DNA from: Listeria grandensis FSL F6-0971
Lineage (GTDB): Bacteria; Bacillota; Bacilli; Lactobacillales; Listeriaceae
Direction of reading: 5' to 3'
NCBI RefSeq assembly: GCF_000525835.1
Contig: NZ_AODD01000009.1
Location: 62,001-126,000 of the forward strand
Length of the DNA stretch: 64,000 nt
Part shown: piece after piece, positions 25,516 to 35,020 of the stretch
How the letters are laid out: the number at the start of each line of letters is the position of its first letter
How positions within the stretch are numbered: the first letter of the stretch is position 1
Program-made: the position numbers and the translations under genes
The notes under the pieces: generated by a model
What the model was told of the DNA's origin: nothing
The model's database searches: none
Seen by the model: only the letters and a program-made list of their open reading frames with translations

Positions 25516-26080
25516 ATGACACAAAAAAAAAGATGCGATCAATAAAGCGACATCTGAAAAAAATTATTTCTGGCCAATTATGATTTTATCGTTCGTAGCA
25601 GTAGTCGTTATTTTACTGTTGTTCTTCTCACCAATCGGTTACCAAGGCAAAGTCGATTATGATCTATCTATTTTCCCACGCTTAAACGCGATTTTTAACA
25701 GTTTTACGTTTGTGTTTCTGCTGATTGCGCTCTGGGCCATTATTGCGAAGAAAAATATTAAGATGCATCGCGGCTTCATTTTAGCTGCCTTTACATCGAC
25801 GTTATTTTTCCTAGTGAGCTACTTGACATTCCATTACATGTCCGCGGAAACATCGACTTTTGGTGGTGAGGGAATCGTTCGTCCTATCTACTTTTTTATT
25901 CTGATTACACATAGTTTCCTTGCAGCTGTCGTTGTGCCACTCGCACTATTCGCACTCGTTTGGGGCTGGACCAATCAAATCGGCAAACATAAAAAAATTG
26001 TTCGCTGGACAATGCCTATTTGGCTGTATGTGAGTTTAACCGGAGTGCTCGTTTACTTGTTTATGGCGCCGTATTACTGA
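25516..26080 (+). pseudogene. DUF420 membrane protein (CtaM/YozB family), apparent +1 frameshift
   Basis: Starting at ATG 25516, with TTAGGGGGA upstream, the frame reads MTQKK and breaks in an A9 run (25522-25530). With eight A residues it continues DAINKATSEKNYFWP into a frame open to 26080. The corrected product is 187 residues with five membrane helices and the DUF420 pattern (FPRLNAIFNSFTFVFLLI, KMHRGFILAAFTSTLFFLVSYLTFHY, ITHSFLAAVVVPLAL). CtaM proteins are needed for haem-copper terminal oxidase maturation in Gram-positives. The conserved His residues are present. The lesion resembles nine others in the window. Confidence 0.85.
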
Positions 26081-26173
26081 GCTTCGCCACATTCATGTAA
26101 CATTGCTTGGCTATAATTATCATGGGAGAATTGTTGTGCTGTTAGCTTTAAACTAACAAATGAGGTGAAAAAT

Positions 26174-27112
26174 ATGGCCACTCGCCAAGATCGTAACAAC
26201 CCAACACAGAAGAAGAAATTAAGGAAAGGCAGAACTATTTTTACTGTCATCCTCGTCATCATTTTGGCTATCGCAGGAATAGGTTTTTATCAATACAAAT
26301 CAAGTTTAAATGCGGCTGAATCTGATAATAAAATAAAAGATTTTGAATTTAACGGTCAGAAAGCGGAAGACGCGAATGATCTCAACGTGTTACTAATTGG
26401 TAGTGACTCTCGTGGGAAAGACCAAGGTCGTTCCGATTCACTGCTTATTGCCCACTACGATACAAAATCAAAATCTCCAAAGCTGGTCTCGATTATGCGT
26501 GATACATATGTCGACATCCCAGGTCACGGTCTGAACAAGATCAATGCCGCTTATTCTTTCGGTGGTCCAGAGCTCGTTCGCCAAACAATCAAAGAAAATT
26601 TTGGCATCAATATTGAATATTATGTTGTTGCTAATTTTGAAGGATTCCCGAAAATTGTTGATACGCTTGCACCGAATGGTATTGAAATCGATGCCGAAAA
26701 AGATATGTCTAAAAATATTGAAGCCAATATCAAGGCTGGTAAACAGTCTATGAACGGCGAGACATTGTTGCAATATGCACGTTTCCGTCATGATGCCGAG
26801 AGCGATTTCGGTCGTGTTCGCCGGCAACAACAAGTACTGGGCGCATTAAAAGATCAGGCGCAAAGCATTGGTACTGTCACAAAACTTCCGAGTCTAATCG
26901 GGACGATGCAAGGTTACACAAATACAAATGTGTCCACTGGTCTGATGATTTCCATTGGGAAAGACTTCATTCTAGGAAATGCGAAAGATATCAAAGATTT
27001 TCGCCTCCCTGTCGATGGCACATATAAAAATGTCCGCAATTCTCATGGAGCGGTACTAGACATTGATGTGGCCGCCAATGCGAAAGCTTTACAAGACTTC
27101 TTGAAAAACTAA
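26174..27112 (+). CDS. LytR-CpsA-Psr (LCP) family cell-wall glycopolymer ligase
   Basis: 312 residues. Short cytoplasmic basic N-terminus, one membrane helix (about 22-44), then the LCP domain: NVLLIGSDSRGKDQGRSDSLLIAHYD, MRDTYVDIPGHGLNKINAAYSFGG, FEGFPKIVD, LQYARFRHDAESDFGRVRRQQQVL. The conserved Asp and Arg residues that bind the lipid pyrophosphate are kept. LCP enzymes attach teichoic acids or polysaccharides to peptidoglycan outside the membrane. ATG 26174 follows GAGGTGA. Monocistronic with terminator. It could act on the glycan made by the 52-64 kb cluster, but this is only a possibility. Confidence 0.93.
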   Translation: MATRQDRNNPTQKKKLRKGRTIFTVILVIILAIAGIGFYQYKSSLNAAESDNKIKDFEFNGQKAEDANDLNVLLIGSDSRGKDQGRSDSLLIAHYDTKSKSPKLVSIMRDTYVDIPGHGLNKINAAYSFGGPELVRQTIKENFGINIEYYVVANFEGFPKIVDTLAPNGIEIDAEKDMSKNIEANIKAGKQSMNGETLLQYARFRHDAESDFGRVRRQQQVLGALKDQAQSIGTVTKLPSLIGTMQGYTNTNVSTGLMISIGKDFILGNAKDIKDFRLPVDGTYKNVRNSHGAVLDIDVAANAKALQDFLKN

Positions 27113-27118
27113 GTAGGA

Positions 27119-27159
27119 ATAAATTACTCGTTTTCATCGACGGGTAGTTTATTTTTTTT
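27119..27159 (+). terminator. Intrinsic terminator of the LCP gene
   Basis: Stem ATAAATTACTCG / CGGGTAGTTTAT, 10-nt loop, then T8. Confidence 0.85.
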
Positions 27160-27213
27160 GACTCTACTTGCCAAGATGATTATACTATTAGTCAAAGAAG
27201 GGCAGTGATTTTT

Positions 27214-28215
27214 ATGGCAAAAAGTACATTTGGAGAAATTCCTCTATCCATTCTCGATTTGGCATCGATTCGCGAAGGCTTTAATGAATCGGATGCTTTT
27301 CAAAATAGTAGGGCGTTAGTTCAGTTTGCGGAAGAAACGGGATTTCATCGATATTGGGTCGCTGAACACCATGGGATTGCGGGCGTTGCAAGTTCTGCTA
27401 CAGCCGTTTTAATCGGATTTCTAGCAGCACAAACCGAAAAAATTCGAATCGGTTCAGGCGGCGTCATGTTGCCAAACCATTCTCCGCTCATCATTGCAGA
27501 ACAGTTCGGGACACTTGCTACGATTTATCCAAATCGGATTGATCTTGGTCTCGGACGCGCGCCAGGAACTGATTTCAAAACAGCCCGTGCGTTGCGTCGC
27601 GATTTACACGAAACCGTGGAAGCTTTTCCAAATTCAGTGATGCAACTTGCCAACTATTTTTCCGATGCTGGCAATGATGGTATTGTCGCCATTCCTGGTC
27701 GTGGTTTGCACGTTCCACTATATTTACTGGGTTCTAGCACATACAGCGCCAAACTTGCTGCGAAATTGGGCTTACCGTTCGCTTTTGCTAGCCATTTTGC
27801 ACCGGATGAACTAGAGAATGCACTGGAGCTTTATCGAAGTCGTTTTGAGCCATCCGATGTTTTAAATGAGCCCTATGCGATGGTCACCGTCAATGCGATT
27901 GTTAGCGATACAACAGACGAAGCTAATTTTCTCGCAACATCTGGTTACCTATCCTTTTTAAACCTGACTCGCGGCAACCCTACCCCACTTCCAAAACCAA
28001 GAGAAGATATCGATCAAATTTGGACCGATTATGAAAAACATGCGCTACAACACCAAATGAAATATAGCTTTATTGGTGATCAGCAGAAAGTCACAACCGA
28101 ATTAAAACAATTTATCGACGTTCACCAACCAAACGAAATTATTGTTGCGTCGAACATCTATGATCCTATGTTAAAACAAAAAAGTTATCAACGCTTAGCT
28201 GAAATGTGGTTTTAG
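27214..28215 (+). CDS. LLM-class (luciferase-like) flavin-dependent oxidoreductase, MsnO8-like
   Basis: 333 residues. Bacterial luciferase-type TIM barrel: [80 protein letters not shown]. These segments are diagnostic of the F420/FMN monooxygenase superfamily group often annotated MsnO8 or YceB/YtmO. Substrate unknown. ATG 27214 was preferred to GTG 27205, which is too close to the GAAGGG site. Stop and start of the next small gene abut, suggesting coupling. Confidence 0.9.
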   Translation: MAKSTFGEIPLSILDLASIREGFNESDAFQNSRALVQFAEETGFHRYWVAEHHGIAGVASSATAVLIGFLAAQTEKIRIGSGGVMLPNHSPLIIAEQFGTLATIYPNRIDLGLGRAPGTDFKTARALRRDLHETVEAFPNSVMQLANYFSDAGNDGIVAIPGRGLHVPLYLLGSSTYSAKLAAKLGLPFAFASHFAPDELENALELYRSRFEPSDVLNEPYAMVTVNAIVSDTTDEANFLATSGYLSFLNLTRGNPTPLPKPREDIDQIWTDYEKHALQHQMKYSFIGDQQKVTTELKQFIDVHQPNEIIVASNIYDPMLKQKSYQRLAEMWF

Positions 28216-28392
28216 ATGCTGCTTTTAGACGGATTGCTCTATTTTATTTTTTCGTTCATTGGTGAAGCATTTATGAGCCTGTTTGATCGCAAAGGATCGA
28301 ATGGGAAGCGAAAAACGCAAAAAAAGAACAGCAAACGAGCTAGACGGCGTAATGCCACGCACAAGCATCCACGAAAATCAAGGAAGCTTTGA
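28216..28392 (+). CDS. Small membrane-anchored basic protein, 58 residues
   Basis: Starts at the base after the stop codon of the luciferase-like gene. A hydrophobic segment (MLLLDGLLYFIFSFIGEAF) is followed by a strongly basic tail rich in Lys, Arg and His (KRKTQKKNSKRARRRN). No independent ribosome site, so it would depend on translational coupling. The frame ends just before the shared terminator. No family recognised. The amphipathic composition argues for a real coding sequence, but evidence is limited. Confidence 0.5.
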   Translation: MLLLDGLLYFIFSFIGEAFMSLFDRKGSNGKRKTQKKNSKRARRRNATHKHPRKSRKL

Positions 28393-28401
28393 TAGTAAAC
28401 T

Positions 28402-28463
28402 AAATAAAGCCGAAAACTGATTTACCCGCTATCAATTGGTAGAATAGTTTTCGGCTTTATTTT
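28402..28463. terminator. Bidirectional intrinsic terminator
   Basis: AATAAAGCCGAAAACT and AGTTTTCGGCTTTATT arms with a 26-nt loop between convergent genes. Confidence 0.9.
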
Positions 28464-29185
28464 CATGCTTTTTCCTGATTCGTAATATGATATGTTTTTT
28501 CAATACCTGTTTGTGATACCACAACGCCGTGCAAATCGCCACCGAACACTGCACCACCATCAATATCAATAATTGTGCGATCTGGTGAATACCAAATAGC
28601 CGCTGATCCGTCTTCATTTAAACTCTCTGTGGGGGTATGCCCAACAATAAATGTCTTTCCTGTTTTATTTTCACCCTGTTGAAAAGGTTCACGAATCCAG
28701 ACCATATCGTGCTCTGACGTCATTTTCCAGTCTGCCATTGTTAAATCGACACCAGCATGGACAAAAACAAAATCGCCCCATTCATAGTAATATGGCCGTT
28801 TTCGAATGAAAGCAAGTTCTTCTGCAGCCTCGTCCTCCACACGCCGTGCCAATTCTTCTGGTGTTATTTTTCTCGTCATTGCTTTGTAGGTTATAAAACT
28901 CTCAATCGTTTCCATTCCGCCTTGGCTAATGTAATACATCATTTTCTCACTTGGTTCCGCCAGCCAATCTAGCAACATGTTCTCGTGATTTCCTCGCAAA
29001 AAAATCGCTCCGTACTGCTTCTCAAGTAGCATTGCTTTACGAACAACCGCTCCCGGATTCTTGCCACGGTCAATTAAGTCTCCGACAGAAAGCAAGCGTT
29101 CCTTCTCTGGATTCCATTTCGCCAATAATGCCTCCCATGCCGCTATTTCTCCATGCACATCTCCAACCGCAAAAATATAATCCAT
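28463..29185 (-). CDS. PPP-family metallophosphoesterase (Ser/Thr phosphatase or Ap4A hydrolase type)
   Basis: 240 residues. Binuclear-metal motifs in order: FAVGDVHGE, SVGDLIDRGKNPG, LRGNHENML, FVHAGVD and VGHTPTE. Short bacterial PPP enzymes act as protein phosphatases or dinucleoside polyphosphatases (PrpE/ApaH-like); sequence alone does not decide. ATG 29185 follows GAGGTGA by 5 nt and was preferred to the ATG 9 nt upstream. Single gene, convergent with the small basic protein gene. Confidence 0.9.
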   Translation of the reverse strand: MDYIFAVGDVHGEIAAWEALLAKWNPEKERLLSVGDLIDRGKNPGAVVRKAMLLEKQYGAIFLRGNHENMLLDWLAEPSEKMMYYISQGGMETIESFITYKAMTRKITPEELARRVEDEAAEELAFIRKRPYYYEWGDFVFVHAGVDLTMADWKMTSEHDMVWIREPFQQGENKTGKTFIVGHTPTESLNEDGSAAIWYSPDRTIIDIDGGAVFGGDLHGVVVSQTGIEKTYHITNQEKA

Positions 29186-29281
29186 TTCTATCACCTCATA
29201 TGTAGTACCTCTCTATTCGCCTTGGTAAATCAGGCGCTAAAAAGGCTGATCTAACTTGTGTATACGCGTCTTTAGATCATT

Positions 29282-29473
29282 TTAAAGTTTATTCAATTTC
29301 TTTTCAACCGATTTGATCTCTTTGTCAAGTGCATTCATTCGTAGCTCTGTCGCCGAAATCGTTCCATTTACTAAGTTGGTATCATTAAATTGATCTGTTT
29401 CACCGAGCAGTTCCTGATGTTGACGACGCAGTTCAACCAAACGGTCTTCTAAATCTTGTTTTTCATATGCCAT
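29282..29473 (-). CDS. Small coiled-coil protein, unknown function
   Basis: 63 residues, highly charged and helical (YEKQDLEDRLVELRRQHQEL and ALDKEIKSVEKKLNKL), with heptad spacing at both ends and a short Asn/Thr-rich middle. ATG 29473 is preceded by GGAGGTGAAGAAGAA. No family recognised; likely a small oligomeric adaptor. Monocistronic. Confidence 0.7.
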   Translation of the reverse strand: MAYEKQDLEDRLVELRRQHQELLGETDQFNDTNLVNGTISATELRMNALDKEIKSVEKKLNKL

Positions 29474-29642
29474 TTCTTCTTCACCTCCAAAAGTAATCAG
29501 CATCCATTTTACCTTATAGACTATTCCCCTTTACGTGAAAAGTCAATCATTTTGTAAAATCCCTAATTATTGCTGTCATTCGTAACGATTCTATGGTACT
29601 TTTAAGTATATATGTATCTTTTGAAAGGAGATAATAAATTTT

Positions 29643-30668
29643 ATGATGAGTATTTCAGAAGTTAGAAAGATGACAAAGCAAGCCTTGAAGGGTAACTGGG
29701 GGTTAGCGATTGGTGGAATAGCATTGGCTTACGTGATTTTAGCGGCTGTCTCCATGCTCAATTTCATTCCGGTTCTAGGGACGATTGCGTATTATGTTTT
29801 TGCAGGACCATTTATGATTGGCGCAACTTGGTTTTTCCTTGCTATTAGCCGCCAAGAAAAGCCTGAGATTGGCTATTTATTTAGTGGATTTAAAACATTT
29901 GGACGCAATTTACTTGCCGCCGTACTGGTATTTGTTTTTACATTTTTATGGAGTTTGCTATTCCTTATTCCTGGTATTATTAAATCGTTCTCGTATTCCC
30001 AAACGTTTATGATTTTGCGCGATGATCCGAATATTTCACCACTGGATGCGATTACAGAAAGTCGTCATCGTATGAATGGACATAAAGGTCGTTTGTTCGG
30101 TCTTGTGCTGTCCTATGTTTGGGTGTTCTTTATCCCCGTGATTATTATGATGATACTTGCAATTGTGGCGATGGCAACAACTGCTATGTTCGACTATGGT
30201 TACCATTCATACTCATATGATTATTACTCAAGTATGCCTGATATGAGCCCAGTCTTTGTGCTTGTGTTTGTTTTAGGCTACTTCTTGATGGCTGCCGTAT
30301 TGTTTGGTCTAGCGATTTGGATTTATCCACAAGTTCTTATTGCATGTGCGGTATTTTATGATGATCTTTACGCGAGCACTGGTACGTTTGGTGGCGGCGA
30401 TACAGACTTGCAGGCACCAGAAGATGATACAACATTTGGCGCTATTCCACCAGCGGAACCCGAAGCACCGCATTTTGAAAATAAAACATGGGGCTCTGAG
30501 TCTATGGTAAAACCAGATGCACCAACTGCATCACCTGAATCTGAGGAAACGCCACCAGCAGATGCGCCATCAATCGAAGAAACACAAAACGACACGATAA
30601 GCGAAACCGTTCGTCCATCTCAACCTGAACAATCTGTCGAGCAAAAAAATGACGACGAACAAAAATAA
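29643..30668 (+). CDS. DUF975 integral membrane protein with long acidic tail
   Basis: 341 residues. DUF975 core (residues 1-240) with about six helices: MSISEVRKMTKQALKGNWGLAIG, VLGTIAYYVFAGPFMIGATWFFLAI, IPGIIKSFSYSQTFMILRDDPNISPLDAITESRHRMNGHKGRLF. The C-terminal 100 residues are acidic and Pro/Glu-rich, probably disordered and cytosolic. Function unknown. ATG 29643 (or the next codon) lies 12 nt after AAAGGAG, an unusually long spacing. It overlaps the GNAT gene by 20 nt. Confidence 0.88.
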   Translation: MMSISEVRKMTKQALKGNWGLAIGGIALAYVILAAVSMLNFIPVLGTIAYYVFAGPFMIGATWFFLAISRQEKPEIGYLFSGFKTFGRNLLAAVLVFVFTFLWSLLFLIPGIIKSFSYSQTFMILRDDPNISPLDAITESRHRMNGHKGRLFGLVLSYVWVFFIPVIIMMILAIVAMATTAMFDYGYHSYSYDYYSSMPDMSPVFVLVFVLGYFLMAAVLFGLAIWIYPQVLIACAVFYDDLYASTGTFGGGDTDLQAPEDDTTFGAIPPAEPEAPHFENKTWGSESMVKPDAPTASPESEETPPADAPSIEETQNDTISETVRPSQPEQSVEQKNDDEQK

Positions 30669-31188
30669 CATTCCATTAGGCGATGACATCTTTGTTGTGA
30701 AGGAGGCTTCGGTATCAGAAGAGGCCTCTCTACAACAATTAATGATTGATACTGCCTCTTGGCTAAAAAGCCGCGGTTCCTCTCAGTGGTCTGATATTCT
30801 AGAAGGAACGGATGTCCACGGACTCAGCGACCGCATTCGAGATGGCGAAGTTTTTTTAGTTTTAAGAGGAGCGGAAATAGCGGCAGCCTTCATTTTACGG
30901 AAAACTGCTAGTGACTGGGATGCACGTCTGTGGAACGACCACGGAAAAGATGCGCCTGCCCGATACTTGCATCGTTTAATGATTGCGCGCGAATGGTCTG
31001 GTAAAAACCTCAGTCAAGCGATACTTGATTGGGCAAGCAAAGAAGCCGAACACACTGGCCATGTAGCCGTACGCCTAGATTGCATCGCTGATAATCAAAA
31101 ATTAAACACATTGTATCAGAACGCTGGTTTTACCAACATCGCGACGGTAGATGGCTTCTGTATATACGAAAAAAAACGTAGGAATTAA
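30649..31188 (+). CDS. GNAT-family N-acetyltransferase
   Basis: 179 residues. GNAT fold with acetyl-CoA loop region YLHRLMIAREWSGKNLSQAILDWASKEA, then VRLDCIADNQKLNTLYQNAGFTNIATVDGFCIYEKK, typical of the RimI-like group. Substrate unknown. The start at 30649 is inside the DUF975 gene and has no clear ribosome site, so it likely depends on coupling. The last codons form part of the terminator stem. Confidence 0.87.
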   Translation: MTTNKNNIPLGDDIFVVKEASVSEEASLQQLMIDTASWLKSRGSSQWSDILEGTDVHGLSDRIRDGEVFLVLRGAEIAAAFILRKTASDWDARLWNDHGKDAPARYLHRLMIAREWSGKNLSQAILDWASKEAEHTGHVAVRLDCIADNQKLNTLYQNAGFTNIATVDGFCIYEKKRRN

Positions 31189-31205
31189 TCCTGCGTTCTT
31201 TTTTT
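31170..31205. terminator. Intrinsic terminator between GNAT and GntR genes
   Basis: AACGTAGGA / TCCTGCGTT stem with T-run on the plus strand and A-run upstream, so usable in both directions. Confidence 0.8.
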
Positions 31206-31215
31206 GTCATTTGGA

Positions 31216-31875
31216 CTATTCACGAAATGCGCTTAATGCAAAATCCGCAAATAGAGAGTGAATCCGTTCATTCGCCAAGTCATAATCGTTCGCTTCAAAA
31301 GCATCTGCAATAGCTGTAAATTTCTTCACTGTCAAATCACGCTTATCCTCCGATCCTTGTTTCACAACCGTCTCCATCGAGAAATTGTTAATCGTAAAGA
31401 AAGTACGCTTCACATTTTCATAATAATATGGATTTGGATCATATTTTAAAATGCGGAAGAAAAATTGATGCTGATTAAAAATATAGTCCTCCATATTTTG
31501 CAGATAAGAAGATCGATCCATGGAAGCAATATAGTTACGAAAGGCATCAATATCCAATTGTGTCTTGTTTTTCTTCATTTTCTGAATGGTAGCATCTATA
31601 AATACTTCAATAACTTCTAAAAGTTGTGCATATTTAGCAGAATCGATCATTGAATCCCGGACAACGACCCCGCTATATGTACGATAGTCTAGGATACCTT
31701 CTGAAACCAGTGCTGTAATCGCTTTACGTATCGGTGATCTACTTACATCTAATTCTTTTGCTAAGCGTTCCTCCGTTAAGTGTTCGTTCGGTTTTAACTC
31801 ACCAGATTTAATTTTTTCGATAATGCTGAAATACACCATTCTGTCTAGCGTCTTATATTCTCGTTTACTTTTCAA
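31216..31875 (-). CDS. GntR-family transcriptional regulator (FadR-like), copy 1
   Basis: 219 residues. N-terminal winged helix: YFSIIEKIKSGELKPNEHLTEERLAKELDVSRSPIRKAITALVSEGILDYR, then an all-helical C-terminal domain of the FCD/FadR type. TTG 31875 was chosen: it parallels the TTG start of the neighbouring paralogue, and the GTG 12 nt upstream directly abuts GGGA. Ligand unknown. A second GntR gene lies 110 bp upstream on the same strand, with similar layout (SRSPIRKAI versus SRTPVRRAL), so this is probably a local duplication. Confidence 0.85.
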   Translation of the reverse strand: MKSKREYKTLDRMVYFSIIEKIKSGELKPNEHLTEERLAKELDVSRSPIRKAITALVSEGILDYRTYSGVVVRDSMIDSAKYAQLLEVIEVFIDATIQKMKKNKTQLDIDAFRNYIASMDRSSYLQNMEDYIFNQHQFFFRILKYDPNPYYYENVKRTFFTINNFSMETVVKQGSEDKRDLTVKKFTAIADAFEANDYDLANERIHSLFADFALSAFRE

Positions 31876-31985
31876 TTGATCCGCCACTCCCTATCTTAAT
31901 TACGAACATTGTAGCATAAGCCCTCTGAAAAAAAAAAGCAATTTACAAAACATTACATCACTATAGATAAAATACCTACCAAGTG

Positions 31986-32628
31986 TTAGCGGAAAGTTTT
32001 GATTATAAAATAATTTACTAAATCCCTCACAGTCGCTTTTGCTTCATCAAAATCCTTATGTTGCAGTAACTCATTCAATTTCAATAGCTGCTCCATCAGA
32101 AATACACCATTATGAAATGGAATTAGAAGAATTTCTTTTGGTGCCCTAGTTAAAAAAATCAATTCCCATCTTACGAACTGTATTTGCCGCATATGTATTG
32201 CCCAAATAGCCCATAAAATCAAAGATAATTTGCCAATTCTCTTCCACAAAAGCAATATTATCCCCCAATTTAAAAGATGCTTCCATTACCTCCAAGCGAC
32301 GATAAAATAGTTTTGGCTCGTAAGAAATACCCTTATTATTAATCTTATCCATCGTCTTGATCGTGAACAACTCAAGCATTTCCAACATTTCAATAAACTT
32401 ACCCACCGTCACTTTACTCTCACAAACAATGGCCCCTCGATTGCTCTCAATTGTTAAAAAACCTTCTGTTTCAAGCATCATGAGCGCACGTCGCACAGGA
32501 GTACGACTAATCCCAAGCTCTTTTGCAATCACATTTTCAGGGACACGGTCTCCCGTCCGTAATTGTCCATTTAGTATTTTTTCCTTAATTGTTTCATAAG
32601 ATTTTTTCTCATAGTTTTGTTTTTCCAA
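31986..32628 (-). pseudogene. GntR-family transcriptional regulator, copy 2, apparent +1 frameshift
   Basis: TTG 32628, after GAGGGA, begins LEKQNYEKKSYETIKEKIL, and the winged helix continues ENVIAKELGISRTPVRRALMMLETEGFL. The frame ends at 32146 after RKMGIDFF. Removing one A from the A7 run at 32152-32158 (plus strand) gives FLTRAPKEILLIPFHNGVFLMEQ and runs on to 31986. The corrected product is about 213 residues, matching copy 1. It lies 25 bp downstream of corA on the same strand, so it may be co-transcribed with it. Confidence 0.82.
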
Positions 32629-32653
32629 GTCGATCGTCCCTCTCGAAGTCTTT

Positions 32654-33607
32654 TTAAAAGTACTTTTTGCGCCAGAATATGATCGTTGTGATAATTGTAA
32701 TGACCAGTGTCCCCAACATAATGAGGCCAAATGCATACTCTTGATCAGAGAACGGTAGCTTCACATTCATCCCGTAAACGCTCGCGACAATTGTCGGTAA
32801 AGATAGAATAATTGTGAACGACGTCAAAAATTTCATGACACGGTTTAAATTATTCGCAATAACCGACGAAAATGTATCAGACATACCACTTACGATTTGT
32901 GTGTACGTATCTGTCATCGCAATCGCCTGCTTGTTTTCAATGATAACATCTTGCAAAAGCTCTTGGTTCTCCATTTTATTAGTATAATGTTCTGCCAGTG
33001 CCATCTTGTCCAAAACTGCTTTATTTGACTGAAGCGCTGTTGCAAAAAATACTAAACTGCGTTGAATTGCCATGAATGCATACAATTCCTCATTTTTCAT
33101 CGATACGCGGATGTTTTTCTCAAGCTCATGCATATGCTCGATGATCTTATTTAAGTAATTGAGAAAATAATAAGAAACCGCGTACAAAATTTGCAAGACA
33201 AATTGGATGTGATTAGCCGTATTATACTGCTCCATTCGCCGGTCCATAATATCTTCCAAAACAGGAACCTGCCGCAAAGCCACCGTCACGACAACCTCTT
33301 TCGTCGTAATCACCCCGATCGGCATCGTTTTAAACTCTAAAAATCCCATCTCATCTTTCGCTTCCACCGGACAATCAACAATAACTAGTGAATGCTTGAA
33401 ATTCTCTTCCACATGCTTTAATTCAATACGTGAACGTTCCTGCTCATCCAATGGATCAAGAATATGATCTTTCGGTATCTCCAGTTTCTCCGATAAATAG
33501 TCGATTTCATCTGGATTAGGCGCGATGACATGAACCCAACATCCCGATTCATAGTTGTTTATTTGCCCCATCTCACCGTTTTCTTGCGTTTTATAATACT
33601 CAATCAT
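32654..33607 (-). CDS. CorA-family magnesium/divalent cation transporter
   Basis: 317 residues. Large soluble N-terminal domain, long helices (ELEKNIRVSMKNEELYAFMAIQRSLVFFATAL) and two C-terminal membrane helices, the first ending in the selectivity motif YGMNVKLP. Ends with a basic WRKKYF tail, as in CorA pentamers. ATG 33607 directly follows GGAGGAGAGAAA; the upstream extension is unsupported. Located upstream of the copy 2 GntR gene. Confidence 0.93.
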   Translation of the reverse strand: MIEYYKTQENGEMGQINNYESGCWVHVIAPNPDEIDYLSEKLEIPKDHILDPLDEQERSRIELKHVEENFKHSLVIVDCPVEAKDEMGFLEFKTMPIGVITTKEVVVTVALRQVPVLEDIMDRRMEQYNTANHIQFVLQILYAVSYYFLNYLNKIIEHMHELEKNIRVSMKNEELYAFMAIQRSLVFFATALQSNKAVLDKMALAEHYTNKMENQELLQDVIIENKQAIAMTDTYTQIVSGMSDTFSSVIANNLNRVMKFLTSFTIILSLPTIVASVYGMNVKLPFSDQEYAFGLIMLGTLVITIITTIIFWRKKYF

Positions 33608-33714
33608 TTTCTCTCCTCCAAGCCTAACATTACAAGTAAACTTTACAATACATTTCATTTGTGTTACAATTATTATCAATAAAACAAATTTTGTAACAAA
33701 TCGAGGTGTCCATC

Positions 33715-34012
33715 ATGGCGTTCCAAATGATAATGATTGGTTTGGGTTTTGCAGTCTTTTTCCTTCGTGCTATCTTTTGTCATTAGTAAACTTGGAAAGC
33801 TCCCTATTTATTGGGTATCGCTCAGTGCAAATACAGGCTTCTTCCTAGCCTTCCTACTTGTTGGGCGCGCGTTTCCAGAAGAGGCACAAACTGCCCTATT
33901 TTACTTGAACTTAGGTATTCTGACCTTTGTGTTGATACAAGCCGCACTCGGACTAGCGCACTGGCTGTTAAAGAAAACAGCAACGCGTCAAAAGAACTGG
34001 AAACATTCTTAA
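33715..34012 (+). pseudogene. Small multi-helix membrane protein, apparent +1 frameshift
   Basis: ATG 33715 with GAGGTG 6 nt upstream reads MAFQMIMIGLGFAVF, then the frame breaks in a T5 run (33757-33761). With four T residues it continues SFVLSFVISKLGKLPIYW to 34012. The corrected 98-residue product has three membrane helices and a basic tail (LLKKTATRQKNWKHS). Divergent from corA. No family recognised. The lesion is of the same type as the others in this window. Confidence 0.65.
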
Positions 34013-34043
34013 AGTTAATTATAGCAAAATTTTGCTCATAAAG

Positions 34044-34079
34044 AAAAGCTAAGCGTCGAAAATGACGCCTAGCTTTTTT
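34044..34079. terminator. Bidirectional intrinsic terminator
   Basis: AAAAGCTAAGCGTC / GACGCCTAGCTTTT arms with one mismatch and a GAAAAT loop, then T6. Confidence 0.88.
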
Positions 34080-34083
34080 GTTG

Positions 34084-34925
34084 TTATCTATGCTCAGTAA
34101 TGCGTAATTTAATCCCATTCGGATCTTCTACTAGAATATCATCATCCTTTTCTTGAAAAGCAATCCCTTGTTGTATAAGATACGCTTGCAATTTTTCTAT
34201 GTCTGCAGTTTTGATTGTGAAATAGGCCAAGCCCGTTTCGTCATCTGCAAGCTTCGGCAGATCGCGCCCAGCCCATATATTAGCGCCGATATGGTGATGA
34301 TAGTCTCCAGCTGCAAAAAAGAGCGCTGATGGGATCTCTGTCATAATGGTGAAGCCTAACATAGTTTGATAAAAGTTCCGCGTCGCTTCGATGTCACCGA
34401 TTTGCAGGTGGATATGTCCAACTTTTGTATCCTTTGGCACACCCGACCAATCCATATCGCACCAGCCATCAAAAGTCCATCCCCATCCACTTGATTTGTC
34501 GCCATCGGTAAGTTACCAGCCTCATCTCGTTGCCACTCTGCTCTTGGCCGATCTGCATAAACCTCTATCCCATTTCCTTCTGGATCCCGAAAATAGAGTG
34601 CCTCACTAAAAATATGGTCCCCGGCTCCATCAAGGGGATACTCACTTTCTAGTAGATGTTGCAAAAAGCTCCCCAATGTCTCACGACTCGGCAACAAGAA
34701 AGCCGTGTGATACAAACCAGTTTTGGCTTCCTTCGGTATTTGAGCCCGCTTTACTTGCACCAATTCCACAAGAATACGTTTCCCAATACCTAGCGAGACA
34801 CTGTCCACTGACTCTTCTATTACTTTCAAACCAATTATTTCTTTATAAAAGGCCGCTAGCTTTTGATTATTTTTCGTTTTTAAAACAACTTTGCCGATCT
34901 CCGTATGTGGATTTATTTTTAGCAT
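34084..34925 (-). pseudogene. Two-domain VOC protein (CatE/YfiE catechol-2,3-dioxygenase family), apparent -1 frameshift
   Basis: The start at 34925 (AAGGAGTG upstream) reads MLKINPHTEIGKVVLKTKN and the first VOC module to YFRDPEGNGIEVYADRPRAEW, then MATNQVDGDGLLMAG. There the frame is lost near 34458. The next frame continues DMDWSGVPKDTKVGHIHLQIGD through a second VOC module ending LVEDPNGIKLRITEHR. One extra G (GCGGAT for GCGAT) restores a 280-residue protein of normal family length. Metal ligands (His of GKVVL/GHIHL region, Glu of GIEVY) are partly visible. This is the only lesion here that looks like a missing base. Confidence 0.82.
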
Positions 34926-35020
34926 TCAATCACTCCTTCGTTGTAACTAATAATATTACAACATACTCACCTGCAAAAGTCCAATCATTCCGCTTACAAT
35001 TAGTAAGCAATTTAGTGCTC

